Translations under genes and position numbers: made by a program
Shown: one piece after another, positions 36,216-44,928 of the stretch
Layout: every line of letters starts with the position of its first letter
Numbering within the stretch: position 1 is the first letter of the stretch
NCBI GenBank assembly: GCA_014584575.1
Contig: JACTMP010000032.1
Location: 145,519 to 209,518 of the forward strand
Direction of reading: 5' to 3'
DNA from: Chloroflexota bacterium
GTDB taxonomy: Bacteria > Chloroflexota > Anaerolineae > Promineifilales > Promineifilaceae
Length of the DNA: 64,000 nucleotides
Notes under the pieces: generated by a model
Seen by the model: only the letters and a program-made list of their open reading frames with translations
The model's database searches: none
What the model was told of the DNA's origin: nothing

Positions 36216-36920
36216 TCACGCATCACGCATCGCGCTCTTCTTCCGCTTCCGCCGCGTGGCATCAAAAATCGAATCCGGGTCCCACCCCTGCTCCAACAAC
36301 GCCTGCCGTTTGGGTTTCAGCGCCCCGGTGGGGCATACGCCCACACATTGACCACAAAAGACGCAGGTCGTGTCCGTCATGCCGTTGCCCATAAATGTGC
36401 CAATCTGGGTGTGAAAGCCACGGCCGTCAAAACTCAGGGCAAACGTATACTGCGCATCCTCCGCGCATACCTGCACACAGCGCCAACAGTTGATGCACTG
36501 GTTATAATCGCGGATATAAAACGGGTTGTCATCGTGAATGGGCGCGGTACGCCTGGCCCCGTCCGCAAAACGGTTTTCGTCCGCTTCATACTCCTGAAGC
36601 AGGGCCAAAATTTCCGGTGCTTCGGCCAGTTCCACCGTTGCCGCCAGCATTTCCAGGATGGTGCGCCGCCCCCGGCATACATCCTCACTATGCGTCTCCA
36701 CATTCATGCCGTTGGTGCATTGGCTCACACACGCTGCCGCCTGCACCCGCCAGCCCACATCCACCGAACAGACCCGGCACAGGCCATTGGCCGTCAGGTG
36801 GGGATGGTAACAAATGACCGGAATCTCAATCCCCAATTGCGCTGCCGCGTCCAGAATGGTTGTGCCTTTGGGGACGGTGATTTCACGGCCGTCAATTTTA
36901 AGAGTAACTGTCTCACTCAT
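36216..36920 (-). CDS. iron-sulfur subunit, HoxU/NuoG N-terminal type
   Basis: 234 residues. An N-terminal 2Fe-2S ferredoxin domain ([19 protein letters not shown]; cysteines in [19 protein letters not shown]) is followed by a [11 protein letters not shown] segment and two 4Fe-4S sites ([14 protein letters not shown] and [16 protein letters not shown]). It stops after these, without the molybdopterin part of NuoG, so it resembles HoxU of NAD-linked hydrogenases or the small electron-transfer subunit of NAD-dependent formate dehydrogenases. It should pass electrons to or from the NuoE-NuoF fusion encoded upstream. The last 15 codons are Lys/Arg-rich and end in a CATCACG word repeat. Confidence 0.85.
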   Translation of the reverse strand: MSETVTLKIDGREITVPKGTTILDAAAQLGIEIPVICYHPHLTANGLCRVCSVDVGWRVQAAACVSQCTNGMNVETHSEDVCRGRRTILEMLAATVELAEAPEILALLQEYEADENRFADGARRTAPIHDDNPFYIRDYNQCINCWRCVQVCAEDAQYTFALSFDGRGFHTQIGTFMGNGMTDTTCVFCGQCVGVCPTGALKPKRQALLEQGWDPDSIFDATRRKRKKSAMRDA

Positions 36921-36980
36921 AGCCCTCTCCGTAGTCGGTTATCGGTAACGGTAAACGGTAATCGGTGCGAGCAGGCTGCT

Positions 36981-37232
36981 TTAAGCATGAACCAGTTCAT
37001 GGCCTAGTTCACGCAAAAATTCTGGGGCAAAGTCAGCGCCATTGGGCCACTCAATCGTATTGGTTTCAGGATTCACGGACACCTGTTGAAAAAACTGGAC
37101 ATCCTTGAGTGGCTCAAAAACAGGGCCGTACAATTCCTCTTGGAGGTCTACGCCCATAACCATCCCATCATTGAATGTCAGTTGTAATTTGTAATCACCC
37201 AGGTATTTCACTTTATCAACGTGTAAGAACAT
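36981..37232 (-). CDS. DUF2442 protein
   Basis: 83 residues matching the DUF2442 pattern: VDKVKYLGDYKLQLTFNDG, then GVDLQEEL, VSVNPETNTIEWPNG and FAPEFLRE. A GGAG site lies six bases before the ATG. It follows the DUF4160 gene with a nine-base gap. The two families are often adjacent in bacteria and have the size of toxin-antitoxin pairs; a function is not established. Here the pair sits between two subunits of a diaphorase, so it is probably a later insertion. Confidence 0.85.
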   Translation of the reverse strand: MFLHVDKVKYLGDYKLQLTFNDGMVMGVDLQEELYGPVFEPLKDVQFFQQVSVNPETNTIEWPNGADFAPEFLRELGHELVHA

Positions 37233-37241
37233 CTCTAGCTC

Positions 37242-37499
37242 CTATAAAAGGGGTGGGATTTCCTGTAGGGGTTCGCCATTTCGTGCCCGATTCCAGTTAT
37301 CCATCAGTTCATCTCGATGTAAGTCCAACCAGTCAAACAGCATATTTAATGCACGGCGAGACATTTTCCCGGTCACTGTACCTGTTTGTATTTCTATGGT
37401 CACTTCCTGCGCACCATACCGTGCATGGAAATGGGGTGGCGCATGATCACGGTAATTGATGAACACCACAATACCATAAAAACGGGAAATAGTAGGCAT
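37242..37499 (-). CDS. DUF4160 protein
   Basis: 85 residues matching DUF4160: MPTISRFYGIVVFINYRDHA, PPHFHARYGAQEV, then SRRALNMLFDWLDLHRDELM. The start codon lies directly after an AGATTGGGAGATTAGAG word repeat (37499-37535), whose GAGA may act as a poor ribosome site. It is encoded just upstream of DUF2442, as is usual. A candidate partner in a two-gene toxin-antitoxin-like module. Confidence 0.85.
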   Translation of the reverse strand: MPTISRFYGIVVFINYRDHAPPHFHARYGAQEVTIEIQTGTVTGKMSRRALNMLFDWLDLHRDELMDNWNRARNGEPLQEIPPLL

Positions 37500-37527
37500 A
37501 GTCTCTAATCTCCCAATCTCTCAGTCT

Positions 37528-39258
37528 CTACTCTACCAACTCCGGCCACAGGTTGATGGCGCTGACGATGGCGGAAGCGGCCGTTTGCCCCAGGCCACAT
37601 AGTGACGTTTCCGTCATGGTAAAGCCGACATCTAGCAGCCGCTCTTTGTCGCCGGGCTGCGGGCCGCCGTTGTGGCAAATGTGGTGCAGGATTTCCACCT
37701 GCCGTTGGGTGCCAATCTGGCAGGGGAAACATTTGCCGCAGCTTTCATGGGCGAAGAAGTGCGCCAGATGATACAGCGTGTGGCGCATATCGGTCTGGTC
37801 GTCAATGACCATGACCACACCGGAGCCAATGGGAAAGGCGTGGTTGCGCGAGGAGGCATAGGTGAGCGGGTAATCGAGTTCGGCGGGGCTGAGAAAACGG
37901 CCGGCTGCCCCACCCACGAGAACGGACTGAATGGCACGGCCGTCCTTCACCCCACCACCCATCTCTATCAGCTCCCGCACCGTCACCCCAAATGGCAGTT
38001 CATACAGCCCTGGCCGGTTCACATGCCCACTCAGGCAGAACCACTTCGTCCCTTTGGAATCCTCCGTGCCGTGCGCCGCCCATTCATCCCAGCCAATGCG
38101 GGCCACCGCCAGCGCCGCTACCAACGTTTCCACGTTGTTGATCGCCGTCGGCTGGTGAAACAGGCCATGTGTGGTGGGGAAGGGGGGTTTGATGCGCGGA
38201 AAGCCCCGTTTGCCTTCAATGGCTTCAAACAGCGCCGTCTCCTCGCCGCAAATGTACGCGCCGGCGCCCAACCGCACCTCAATATCAAAGTTGAAGCCGG
38301 GCCGCCCCAGGATATTTTTGCCCAGATACCCGGCCGCCCGTGCTTTTTCCACCGCGTTCAGCAGTCGTTTGTAGCTGCGCGGATATTCGCCGCGAATAAA
38401 AATCCAGCCATTCTCCGCTCCCACCACATAGGCCGCCAGCGCCATCGCTTCCACCAGGCTGAACGGGTCTTCTTCCATCAGGCCGCGATCTTTGAAGGTG
38501 CCTGGTTCGCTCTCGTCACAGTTGGCGATGATATGCTTTTGGGAGGGCATACCGGGGGCAGCGCGGGTGAATTTCCATTTGTTGCCGACGGGAAACATGG
38601 CCCCGCCGCGCCCCAAAATGTTACTGGCGTCCATCCACTGGATGATCTCGTCGGGCGGGTGCTGCATGGCGTTTTGCAGCCCCACATACCCCTCGTGTGC
38701 CAGGTAATCGTCCAGGCTGAGGGGGTCAATTTGCCCCACGCGAAACAGTTTGAGTTTGGGTTCGCCGTAGATTTTGGCGTCTGGTTCGGGGTAGGTGCCG
38801 GCCAGGAAGTTGTCTACGGCCGTGACCGTCAAATCTCCCGCCGGTTTCTCGCCATACAGGGCATTCGGCGCGTGTTCACACATGCCCAGGCAGGGCACAC
38901 GCTCGTAAGCGATGGCTCCATCTGCGCTCACTTCGCCGTGTTGCAAGCCCAATTTTTCAGAAACCGCTTTGTGAATGGCCTCACACCCGGCCAACTGGCA
39001 GGCCACATCTTCACACACGCGGACAACGGTGCGGGCCATCGGCCGGTTGTAAAACATGGTGTAAAACTCAATCACGCCGTGAATATCGGCCAGGGGCACA
39101 CGCAACGTTTTGCTCACCGCCTCTTGCACGGCTTCAGGCAGCCAGCCATAAATCGCTTGAGCCTCATGCAGCAAGGGGAGAAGGGCATCACGGCGACGGC
39201 CGTGATACTTGCGCAATACCGGTTCCAACAATGTTAAATCAATGGGTTCAGTGGTCAT
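37528..39258 (-). CDS. NuoE-NuoF fusion, NADH-oxidising diaphorase subunit
   Basis: 576 residues. Residues 1-155 are a NuoE-like thioredoxin-fold 2Fe-2S domain (CEDVACQLAGC and CLGMC as the CX4C and CX3C pairs). Residues 165-560 are NuoF: NADH site GRGGAMFPVGNKW, FMN site GAGAYICGEETALFEAIEG, and the 4Fe-4S motif SCGKCFPCQIGT with a later CGLGQTA. Fusions like this feed electrons in NAD-dependent hydrogenases and formate dehydrogenases (HoxF, FdhB). The catalytic subunit is not in the window. A start at ATG 39258 is chosen for GAGGG upstream; the frame is open to 39294. Confidence 0.9.
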   Translation of the reverse strand: MTTEPIDLTLLEPVLRKYHGRRRDALLPLLHEAQAIYGWLPEAVQEAVSKTLRVPLADIHGVIEFYTMFYNRPMARTVVRVCEDVACQLAGCEAIHKAVSEKLGLQHGEVSADGAIAYERVPCLGMCEHAPNALYGEKPAGDLTVTAVDNFLAGTYPEPDAKIYGEPKLKLFRVGQIDPLSLDDYLAHEGYVGLQNAMQHPPDEIIQWMDASNILGRGGAMFPVGNKWKFTRAAPGMPSQKHIIANCDESEPGTFKDRGLMEEDPFSLVEAMALAAYVVGAENGWIFIRGEYPRSYKRLLNAVEKARAAGYLGKNILGRPGFNFDIEVRLGAGAYICGEETALFEAIEGKRGFPRIKPPFPTTHGLFHQPTAINNVETLVAALAVARIGWDEWAAHGTEDSKGTKWFCLSGHVNRPGLYELPFGVTVRELIEMGGGVKDGRAIQSVLVGGAAGRFLSPAELDYPLTYASSRNHAFPIGSGVVMVIDDQTDMRHTLYHLAHFFAHESCGKCFPCQIGTQRQVEILHHICHNGGPQPGDKERLLDVGFTMTETSLCGLGQTAASAIVSAINLWPELVE

Positions 39259-39414
39259 GTCTATCCCTCGTACTGCGTATTGCGGCAGTGGCAATACGTC
39301 TATCGGTAAGACATGCCGATTGTACCGGAGAGTGGGGTAACTTCCAATGTGACGTTTGTGAGGTTACGGCCGTATAAATGTCACTCTGTCACTTTATCGC
39401 CGCCTCAAGTATAG

Positions 39415-39531
39415 TAGCCCGGCGAATAAATTCGCGGCAACAGGAGGCGAAGACCGCCTGCGCGGTCTGGCATCCAGCCGACGAAGGTCGGCTTTGCCTT
39501 TTGTAGCTGCGGTTTCAACCGCCCGATTCAT
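39415..39531. repeat. ~120-bp multi-hairpin interspersed repeat, copy 2
   Basis: TAGCCCGGCGAATAAATT start, hairpin AGACCGCCTGCGCGGTCT, hairpin AGCCGACGAAGGTCGGCT, and GTAGCTGCGGTTTCAACCGCC end. It fills most of the 300-base gap between the NuoEF fusion and the transporter gene. Its centre is inverted relative to copy 1 (2058-2175). Confidence 0.8.
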
Positions 39532-39558
39532 TCCAAAATAAAAGTGAAAACATTTACC

Positions 39559-40785
39559 ATGTCCCCACAAACCTGGCTCACCCTCTTTCTCGTCTTGCTC
39601 ATTCTGGTAGGCATTGCCCTGGGGCGTTACCCCTGGCTGCGTATGAACCGGGCCACCATTGCCCTGGTGGGGGCCACGCTGCTCGTCCTCATCGGCGCTA
39701 TCGGCCTGGAAGAAGCGTATGCGGCCATTGACATGAACACCATCGTGTTGCTCTTTGCCATGATGATCATCAATGTCAATTTGAGCCTGGCCGGCTTTTT
39801 CCGGCTGGTGAACCGGCGCGTGGCGCAGTGGGCGCATACGCCGCGGGGACTACTGGCGCTTATTGTGGCTGCGGCGGGCATCCTCTCGGCGCTGTTCTTG
39901 AATGACACCATCGTGCTCATGTTCACACCGCTGGTGTTGGAGATGACGGCCGCCCGGCAGCGCAACCCCATCCCCTATCTGATTGGCCTGGCTACGGCGG
40001 CCAATATCGGCTCAGTGGCCACCATTACCGGCAATCCGCAAAATATGCTCATCGGCATGTCATCCGGCATTTCCTATATCACGTTTATGGCTTATCTGGC
40101 CCCGGTAGCCATAGTGGGGCTGGCGCTGGCCTGGGGCGTGGTGGTGCTGGTGTATCGGGGCGAATTCACGGCCGTGCCCCTACCCCCGCCCAATCTGCCG
40201 CCCGACCGTCCTTACCGTCCCCTGCTGCGCAAAAGCCTGATCGCTACCGGACTGATGCTGGTGGCGTTTGTGGCGGGTGTGCCCGTGCCGCTGGCGGCGC
40301 TGGCGGCGGCCTCCTTATTGCTCATCACCCGGCGGTTGAAGCCGGAGCGCGTATTTCGGGAGATTGATTGGACGCTGTTGGTCTTTTTTGCGGCACTGTT
40401 TGTGGTCACGGGGGCCATCGTCAGCAGTGGGCTGAGCGACCGGCTCTTTGCCGTGTTGCAGCCGGTGGCGGAGCGGGGGATTGTGCCGTTGACGGCCGTG
40501 TCCGTCATCCTCAGCAACACCATCTCCAACGTGCCCGCCGTTATGCTCTTCCGCCCCTTTGTGGCCGAATTTAGCGACCCGCAGACTACCTGGCTGGTGC
40601 TGGCCATGGCCACCACCCTGGCAGGCAATCTGACCCTGCTCGGCTCCGTCGCCAACCTGATTGTGGCCGAAACGGCGGCGACCATGGGCGTGCGCCTCAC
40701 TTTTGGCGAATACCTGAAGGCGGGCGTGCCCATTACCATGTTGAGTTTAATCTGGGGGGTAGTCTGGCTCATGCTGGTGACATGA
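39559..40785 (+). CDS. ArsB/NhaD/SLC13-type ion transporter
   Basis: 408 residues with about eleven membrane helices. The ion-transporter superfamily signature is ATAANIGSVATITGNPQN (GNPQN motif) near residue 150, with LNDTIVLMFTPLVLE before it and a repeat-related SNTISNVPAVMLF plus GNLTLLGSVANLI in the second half. This inverted-repeat pattern is shared by ArsB arsenite exporters, NhaD sodium/proton antiporters and SLC13 anion carriers. No arsenic gene is nearby, so the substrate is open. ATG 39559 is chosen; GTG 39544 is an alternative and neither has a good ribosome site. Confidence 0.8.
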   Translation: MSPQTWLTLFLVLLILVGIALGRYPWLRMNRATIALVGATLLVLIGAIGLEEAYAAIDMNTIVLLFAMMIINVNLSLAGFFRLVNRRVAQWAHTPRGLLALIVAAAGILSALFLNDTIVLMFTPLVLEMTAARQRNPIPYLIGLATAANIGSVATITGNPQNMLIGMSSGISYITFMAYLAPVAIVGLALAWGVVVLVYRGEFTAVPLPPPNLPPDRPYRPLLRKSLIATGLMLVAFVAGVPVPLAALAAASLLLITRRLKPERVFREIDWTLLVFFAALFVVTGAIVSSGLSDRLFAVLQPVAERGIVPLTAVSVILSNTISNVPAVMLFRPFVAEFSDPQTTWLVLAMATTLAGNLTLLGSVANLIVAETAATMGVRLTFGEYLKAGVPITMLSLIWGVVWLMLVT

Positions 40786-40931
40786 GCGCCGGATGCCAGG
40801 TGTATCACTGGCTATGAACGGGGAAGGACGGCCGTCCGCCAATCCCTCCCTGGGTGCAGACGAATACTGGCCGTTCAAACGGTACTTCCCGGTGGTGTTT
40901 AGGGAGTGATCGGTGGTTGGTATACGGCCGT

Positions 40932-43900
40932 TTACCGCCGCTTGATTATCGCCGCCAATTCTGGCAGACGGCCATGCTGCCGCAAATACAGCGCCAACTC
41001 CCGCGCCAACTCTGTCAACGTGGTGTGGTGGGGCAGGTCTTCGTGGTTCACATCCAGCTCAAAGGCAAGCTGGCGTAGTTCCGCCAGGTTGTAGTGGGCA
41101 ACCAATTGGCTTACCAGAACACGGATGTCACGCTCGTCGGGGGATTCAATGCCGTCCAGCAGGGCGCGCACATCAATCTCCACATCATGGGCCGGGTCGT
41201 AATGGCTGAAGATGCCGCGCATTTCCAGATTGAGCAGGGCGCGGTAGAGGATGGCCGCTCCTGGTTTGCCTGGAATGGGCACCCATTCGGCCGCTTCCAG
41301 ATGGGCAAAGGAGGCGTGGATTTCGTCCAACTCGGCGCGGATGACGGCCAGCAGGTGGCGGCGGTGGGGCGCGGGGCCGTCCAGAGCGATAGTTAGACGG
41401 GCGGCGGCCGGGTCGGCGATGACCAGGGCGCGACAGCCATCGCGGGCCAGGACGAGGCCGTTGCGCCAGCGAATGGGCTGCCCAGTGTGATGGGCTGTAT
41501 GGCCGTGCAGCCGCACCATCAACCGGGAGAGGATGGCGGCGGGCAGAATGGCGTAACGGTATTCCAGCGCTGGTTCGCCCGCTGGTTCACCGCTTTCCGG
41601 CCAGTCGAAGGCGAGGCGCTCTTTAGGCAGCAGGCCGGGGATGAGGTAGTGCTGCCCATCGCTCAGGGGCACACACAGTTCAAATTTGTGCATGATGTCC
41701 AGCAGGAAAGGATGTTTGTACGCCGGGTAGCGGTGGCGATCAAGAATACTGTCTAGCTCTGGCAGGTGCAGCAAGCCGCGCTCTTGCAGGGTGGGTGCAT
41801 TGAGGATGGTGTAGATGCCACCCGTCACCCATTCCGGGTTGAGGATGTGGGTACCGGCCAGGCGACGGTCGTCCTGAAAGTTGAGCGCGGCCCCCAGGTC
41901 ATGTAGGAAGCGGGCCAGGGTGCGCTGCGCCGCTTCGTGGTTAATCCCTTCTGCCTCACATAATTCCACGTAGCTTTCGTAGGGCAGGGTGTCTTTACCC
42001 AGGGCCGCCAGCTTTTCTTTGACGGCAAACCAGGTGAGGGGCAGGTGATCGTTGAGGTGGGGCATGGCGGCTAAGGCTGTTTCGATGGCCTGGCGCAGGG
42101 TGGGGATGCCCTCACCGCTGGTGCAGGAGGTATGCACAATGGCGCAAATGGCCGGGTATTTGAGCATCAGCCCGCGTTCATCCAGGGCTAGACGGCCCTG
42201 ATCGCTTTTGTTCACCACCAGGATGAGGGGCGCATCCTCGCCGGCGAAACTTTGCACGTGGCGCAGCCAGTAATCGAGCCGGTTGGCGGCTTCGTCTTTG
42301 CGGGCTTCCATGACCAGCAGGTAAAGGCTGCGGTGGGTGAGGAAGAACTGGTGGGTGGCGTGGTAGATTTCCTGCCCGCCGAAATCCCAGACGTTGACCC
42401 GTAGGACGTTATCCGTATTCCGTGAGCCGTTATCCGTCATTTGTCCCTGGTCATTCGCCATCCCACCGTCTCTAATCTCCACTCTCTGATCTCCAATCTC
42501 CATTTCTAACTCCCAGGGATGGATGTCTACGCCGGGGGTTTTGTCGCGGTTGATGGGAGGCTGGTTCCAGAGCAGGCGTTCGACGAGGGAGGTTTTGCCC
42601 ACGCTGCCTTCGCCCACCAGCAGCAGCTTGGCCTCGCGCAGCCGGCGGCTGGCTTGGAAGTAGGCGTCCAGAATGGCCTGGGGATCGCCGGGATTGCTGT
42701 GGCTACCCAAGAGTTCCGGTGGAATGGGCAGAGGGTTATCATACAAATAGAGTTTTTCCAGTTTTTCTAGTCGGCGCAGCACTATTGGGAGCATCGTTAG
42801 TTGGTTAAAACTGAGTTCAAGCGATTTCAGACTTGTCAATTGGCCGATTTCCAATTGTAAGTTTGTCAACTGGTTACCTCCGAGGTAAAGCTCTTTTAAG
42901 TTGGTTAGTTGGCCAATTTCCGGGGGCACAGCCGTTAATTGGTTTCCGCTGAGGGAAAGCAATTGCATATTGACTAGGTGGCCGATTTCTGAAGGCAGAG
43001 TTTTTAATTGGTTAAAGCGGAGGTCAAGAAATTGTAGGCTGAACAGCTTGCCGATTTCCGGGGGCACAAACGTTAACTGATTGTGCATGAGGTCAAGTTG
43101 ATCCAGATTGGATAGTAGACCGATTTCTGAGGATAAAACTGTTAACTGATTGTGAGAAAGGTCAACCAGTTGCAGGTTGGACAGTTTACCAATTTCTGAG
43201 GGCAAGGCGGCTAATTTGTTTCTGCCAATTCCGAGCCATTGCAAATTTGATAGTTGTCCGATTTCTGGGGGTAGCTCTACTATCTCATTTCTCCAGAGTT
43301 CAAGCTTTTCTAGACTGTATAGTAGACCAATTGCCACAGGGACGGCCGTTAACCGGTTGTCAGCGAGATCTAGGAATAGTAGATTAGCTAGATGACCAAT
43401 TTCCGAGCATAAGATTTCTAACTGGTTATGGTCAAGGCTAAGGGATTGCAAGTTGGAAAGATGACCGATTTCTGGGGGAACGGTCGTTAACTGGTTGTGA
43501 TGAAGGTTAAGTATTTGCAGGTTGGACAATTTTCCAATTTCTGAGGGCAAGACTTTTAACTGGTTAAAGCTGAGGGCAAGCTGGCGTAGGCCAGACAGAT
43601 CGCCGATTTCCGGGGGCAAAACCGTTAACTGGTTTCCGCTGAGAATGAGGATTTGCAGGTTGGACAACTTGCCAATTTCTGGGGGCAAAACCATTAATTG
43701 ATTATCACTGAGATCAAGCGTGTGTAGGCCAGCCAATTTGCCGATTTCTGGGGGGAGCGTGGTCAACGGATTATGTTCACCGGAACTCCAAGGCTCAATG
43801 GCACCTATGGACAGCTTTTCCAGGCGCGTTAGTTGACCAATTTCTGGAGGGATCTCGGTAATCATCCATCCACTCAAGCCACGCAAGTTTAGTTCTGTCC

Positions 43901-43952
43901 AGCGTTCGCGGGCGGCCTGGTCAATGAGTTGTCGCAGTTCGTCCTGGGTCAT
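40932..43952 (-). CDS. ROCO-family protein: LRR - Roc GTPase - COR - effector-associated domain
   Basis: 1006 residues. Residues 15-420 hold about 17 leucine-rich repeats of 23 residues (consensus LPPEIGKLSNLQILxLSxNQLT). The Roc GTPase follows: G1 GEGSVGKTS near residue 445, G3 VWDFGGQEIYHATH, G4 VVNKSDQG near 580. The COR dimerisation domain spans roughly 625-900. The last 75 residues (NLAELRQLAFELDVNHEDL, then a helix ending LPELAAIIKRR) look like a bacterial death-like effector-associated domain. An in-frame word repeat (42417-42505) encodes a polar insert between G1 and G3. Start ATG has GGAAG placed in the nine bases after the DUF5615 stop, so the two genes are coupled. Confidence 0.88.
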   Translation of the reverse strand: MTQDELRQLIDQAARERWTELNLRGLSGWMITEIPPEIGQLTRLEKLSIGAIEPWSSGEHNPLTTLPPEIGKLAGLHTLDLSDNQLMVLPPEIGKLSNLQILILSGNQLTVLPPEIGDLSGLRQLALSFNQLKVLPSEIGKLSNLQILNLHHNQLTTVPPEIGHLSNLQSLSLDHNQLEILCSEIGHLANLLFLDLADNRLTAVPVAIGLLYSLEKLELWRNEIVELPPEIGQLSNLQWLGIGRNKLAALPSEIGKLSNLQLVDLSHNQLTVLSSEIGLLSNLDQLDLMHNQLTFVPPEIGKLFSLQFLDLRFNQLKTLPSEIGHLVNMQLLSLSGNQLTAVPPEIGQLTNLKELYLGGNQLTNLQLEIGQLTSLKSLELSFNQLTMLPIVLRRLEKLEKLYLYDNPLPIPPELLGSHSNPGDPQAILDAYFQASRRLREAKLLLVGEGSVGKTSLVERLLWNQPPINRDKTPGVDIHPWELEMEIGDQRVEIRDGGMANDQGQMTDNGSRNTDNVLRVNVWDFGGQEIYHATHQFFLTHRSLYLLVMEARKDEAANRLDYWLRHVQSFAGEDAPLILVVNKSDQGRLALDERGLMLKYPAICAIVHTSCTSGEGIPTLRQAIETALAAMPHLNDHLPLTWFAVKEKLAALGKDTLPYESYVELCEAEGINHEAAQRTLARFLHDLGAALNFQDDRRLAGTHILNPEWVTGGIYTILNAPTLQERGLLHLPELDSILDRHRYPAYKHPFLLDIMHKFELCVPLSDGQHYLIPGLLPKERLAFDWPESGEPAGEPALEYRYAILPAAILSRLMVRLHGHTAHHTGQPIRWRNGLVLARDGCRALVIADPAAARLTIALDGPAPHRRHLLAVIRAELDEIHASFAHLEAAEWVPIPGKPGAAILYRALLNLEMRGIFSHYDPAHDVEIDVRALLDGIESPDERDIRVLVSQLVAHYNLAELRQLAFELDVNHEDLPHHTTLTELARELALYLRQHGRLPELAAIIKRR
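42417..42505. repeat. in-frame word repeat inside the ROCO gene
   Basis: CGTTATCCGT words and CTCTAATCTCCA words, the same types as in intergenic hairpins of this window, run through the region between the G1 and G3 motifs. They encode a hydrophilic, probably disordered insert (RDGGMANDQGQMTDNGSRNT). Confidence 0.7.
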
Positions 43953-43961
43953 TTTCGCTTC

Positions 43962-44321
43962 CTATTCAGCGCGCCAATCGTTGAGCCAGCGCGTCTGCCC
44001 CGGCCACATCTCGGCTTCCGTTTCCGTGAGCAGCCGGTCAACGGCGGCTATCAACGCCGCCAACGTCCACTCCCGCTGGTGCGCCAGAATTATCCCGCCA
44101 TGCTCCGGGTATTCCCGCGCCAGATGCACAAAATCGGCAATGTTGAACGTGAGGATACAACGCCCCCGCGCCGTCGCTTCCAACAACTGCTGCCGGTCAC
44201 TGGCGTCGAGCGGCATCCACTCCGTCGGCGTGCGGGTCACATCATGTCCCCTTTCACGCAACGCCTTTTGCAATGCCTGGTACGAAACATCGGCGTCGAG
44301 ATGCGGGCGTAGTTTGGTCAT
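43962..44321 (-). CDS. DUF5615 PIN-like toxin
   Basis: 119 residues of the DUF5615 (Mut7-C/VapC45-like) PIN-fold group: LRPHLDADVSYQALQKALRE (first acidic pair), ARGRCILTFNIADFVHLA (second acidic Asp) and GGIILAHQRE. PIN-like toxins of this group are usually RNases paired with DUF433 antitoxins, and one is encoded just upstream. It overlaps nothing but is only nine bases from the ROCO start, which places the GTPase under the same transcript. Catalytic acidic residues look intact. Confidence 0.82.
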   Translation of the reverse strand: MTKLRPHLDADVSYQALQKALRERGHDVTRTPTEWMPLDASDRQQLLEATARGRCILTFNIADFVHLAREYPEHGGIILAHQREWTLAALIAAVDRLLTETEAEMWPGQTRWLNDWRAE

Positions 44322-44334
44322 CCTGATTGCTATC

Positions 44335-44367
44335 AGACATCCGATTTTTTTGAAAAATCGGATGTCT
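44335..44367. repeat. 15-bp perfect hairpin upstream of DUF5615
   Basis: AGACATCCGATTTTT (44335-44349) pairs exactly with AAAAATCGGATGTCT (44353-44367) around a 3-base loop. It is immediately upstream of the toxin start on the minus strand, with no T-tail in that direction. Confidence 0.85.
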
Positions 44368-44392
44368 ACTCACACAGTGGATCGAAATGAGA

Positions 44393-44444
44393 GGAGTGGG
44401 CATCCTCAGATGCCCACCGGTTCGCATCTGAGGATGCGAACTCT
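44393..44444 (+). repeat. 52-bp twin-hairpin repeat, copy 2 (intact)
   Basis: Two adjacent hairpins: GTGGGCATC CTCA GATGCCCAC and GTTCGCATC TGAG GATGCGAAC. It lies between the antitoxin and toxin genes. Confidence 0.9.
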
Positions 44445-44457
44445 GCTTTTATCTGCT

Positions 44458-44494
44458 GAGATTGGGAGATTGAATCTCTCAATCTCCCAATCTC
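44458..44494. repeat. word-repeat hairpin GAGATTGGGAGATT (14-bp stem)
   Basis: GAGATTGGGAGATT (44458-44471) pairs with AATCTCCCAATCTC (44481-44494) around a 9-base loop, just downstream of the DUF433 stop codon (minus strand). Confidence 0.9.
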
Positions 44495-44503
44495 CTTAAT
44501 CAT

Positions 44504-44896
44504 TCAGGCCACACTCAGGCGTTCTTCATAAGCCATATGGGTCTCAATCTCGGCCTGGTGGGCGGCCCAGAAAGCCAGCGCCGCTTCCACCTGTTTCAGG
44601 GACAATCCATATTCGGTGGCGATTTCGGCCGCACCCATGCCCCATTGGGTATGGGCAACGGCAATGGCCTGCACCCGAATACCTGTACCACGCACCACTG
44701 GCACAGGAATACCGGCCGCGCCGCGCCGGTAACTGATCTGGGGAAAGTTGGGATCATCCAATTGTTGATTCAACGCGCCTACTTTTTCGGCCGTCGCCCA
44801 GAGAATAAACTGATTGAGTGAAATGCCCTGCTGCTGCGCCAATAATTCAGCTTCTTGTTTAAGCTGCTGTGGTAAATTGAGTGGGTATCTTGCCAT
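44504..44896 (-). CDS. RHH-DUF433 antitoxin
   Basis: 130 residues. The N-terminus (residues 1-42, YPLNLPQQLKQEAELLAQQQ then GISLNQFILWATAEKV) is a ribbon-helix-helix-type DNA-binding segment. Residues 50-115 are DUF433 (ISYRRGAAGIPVPVVRGTGI, MGAAEIATEYGLSLKQVEAAL). DUF433 proteins are antitoxins of DUF5615/PIN-like toxins. The gene is transcribed toward the toxin, with a 182-base gap carrying three hairpin elements. A GGTGAGGTG ribosome site precedes the ATG, and a GATGC..GCATC inverted repeat at 44911-44928 is a possible autoregulatory operator. Confidence 0.85.
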   Translation of the reverse strand: MARYPLNLPQQLKQEAELLAQQQGISLNQFILWATAEKVGALNQQLDDPNFPQISYRRGAAGIPVPVVRGTGIRVQAIAVAHTQWGMGAAEIATEYGLSLKQVEAALAFWAAHQAEIETHMAYEERLSVA

Positions 44897-44910
44897 GTTT
44901 CACCTCACCT

Positions 44911-44928
44911 GATGCTTTTAGCGGCATC
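44911..44928 (-). promoter_or_regulatory. possible autoregulatory operator of the DUF433 gene
   Basis: GATGCTTTTAGCGGCATC is an inverted repeat with 5-bp arms and an 8-base centre, located between the -10 box and the start codon. This is the usual place for self-repression by an RHH antitoxin. Confidence 0.35.

Noticed and set aside
37672..39237. 521-codon open frame on the + strand opposite the NuoE-NuoF fusion
   Set aside because: It is exactly antisense to a gene with clear flavin, NADH and iron-sulfur motifs and shows no motif of its own; long antisense frames are expected at this GC content.
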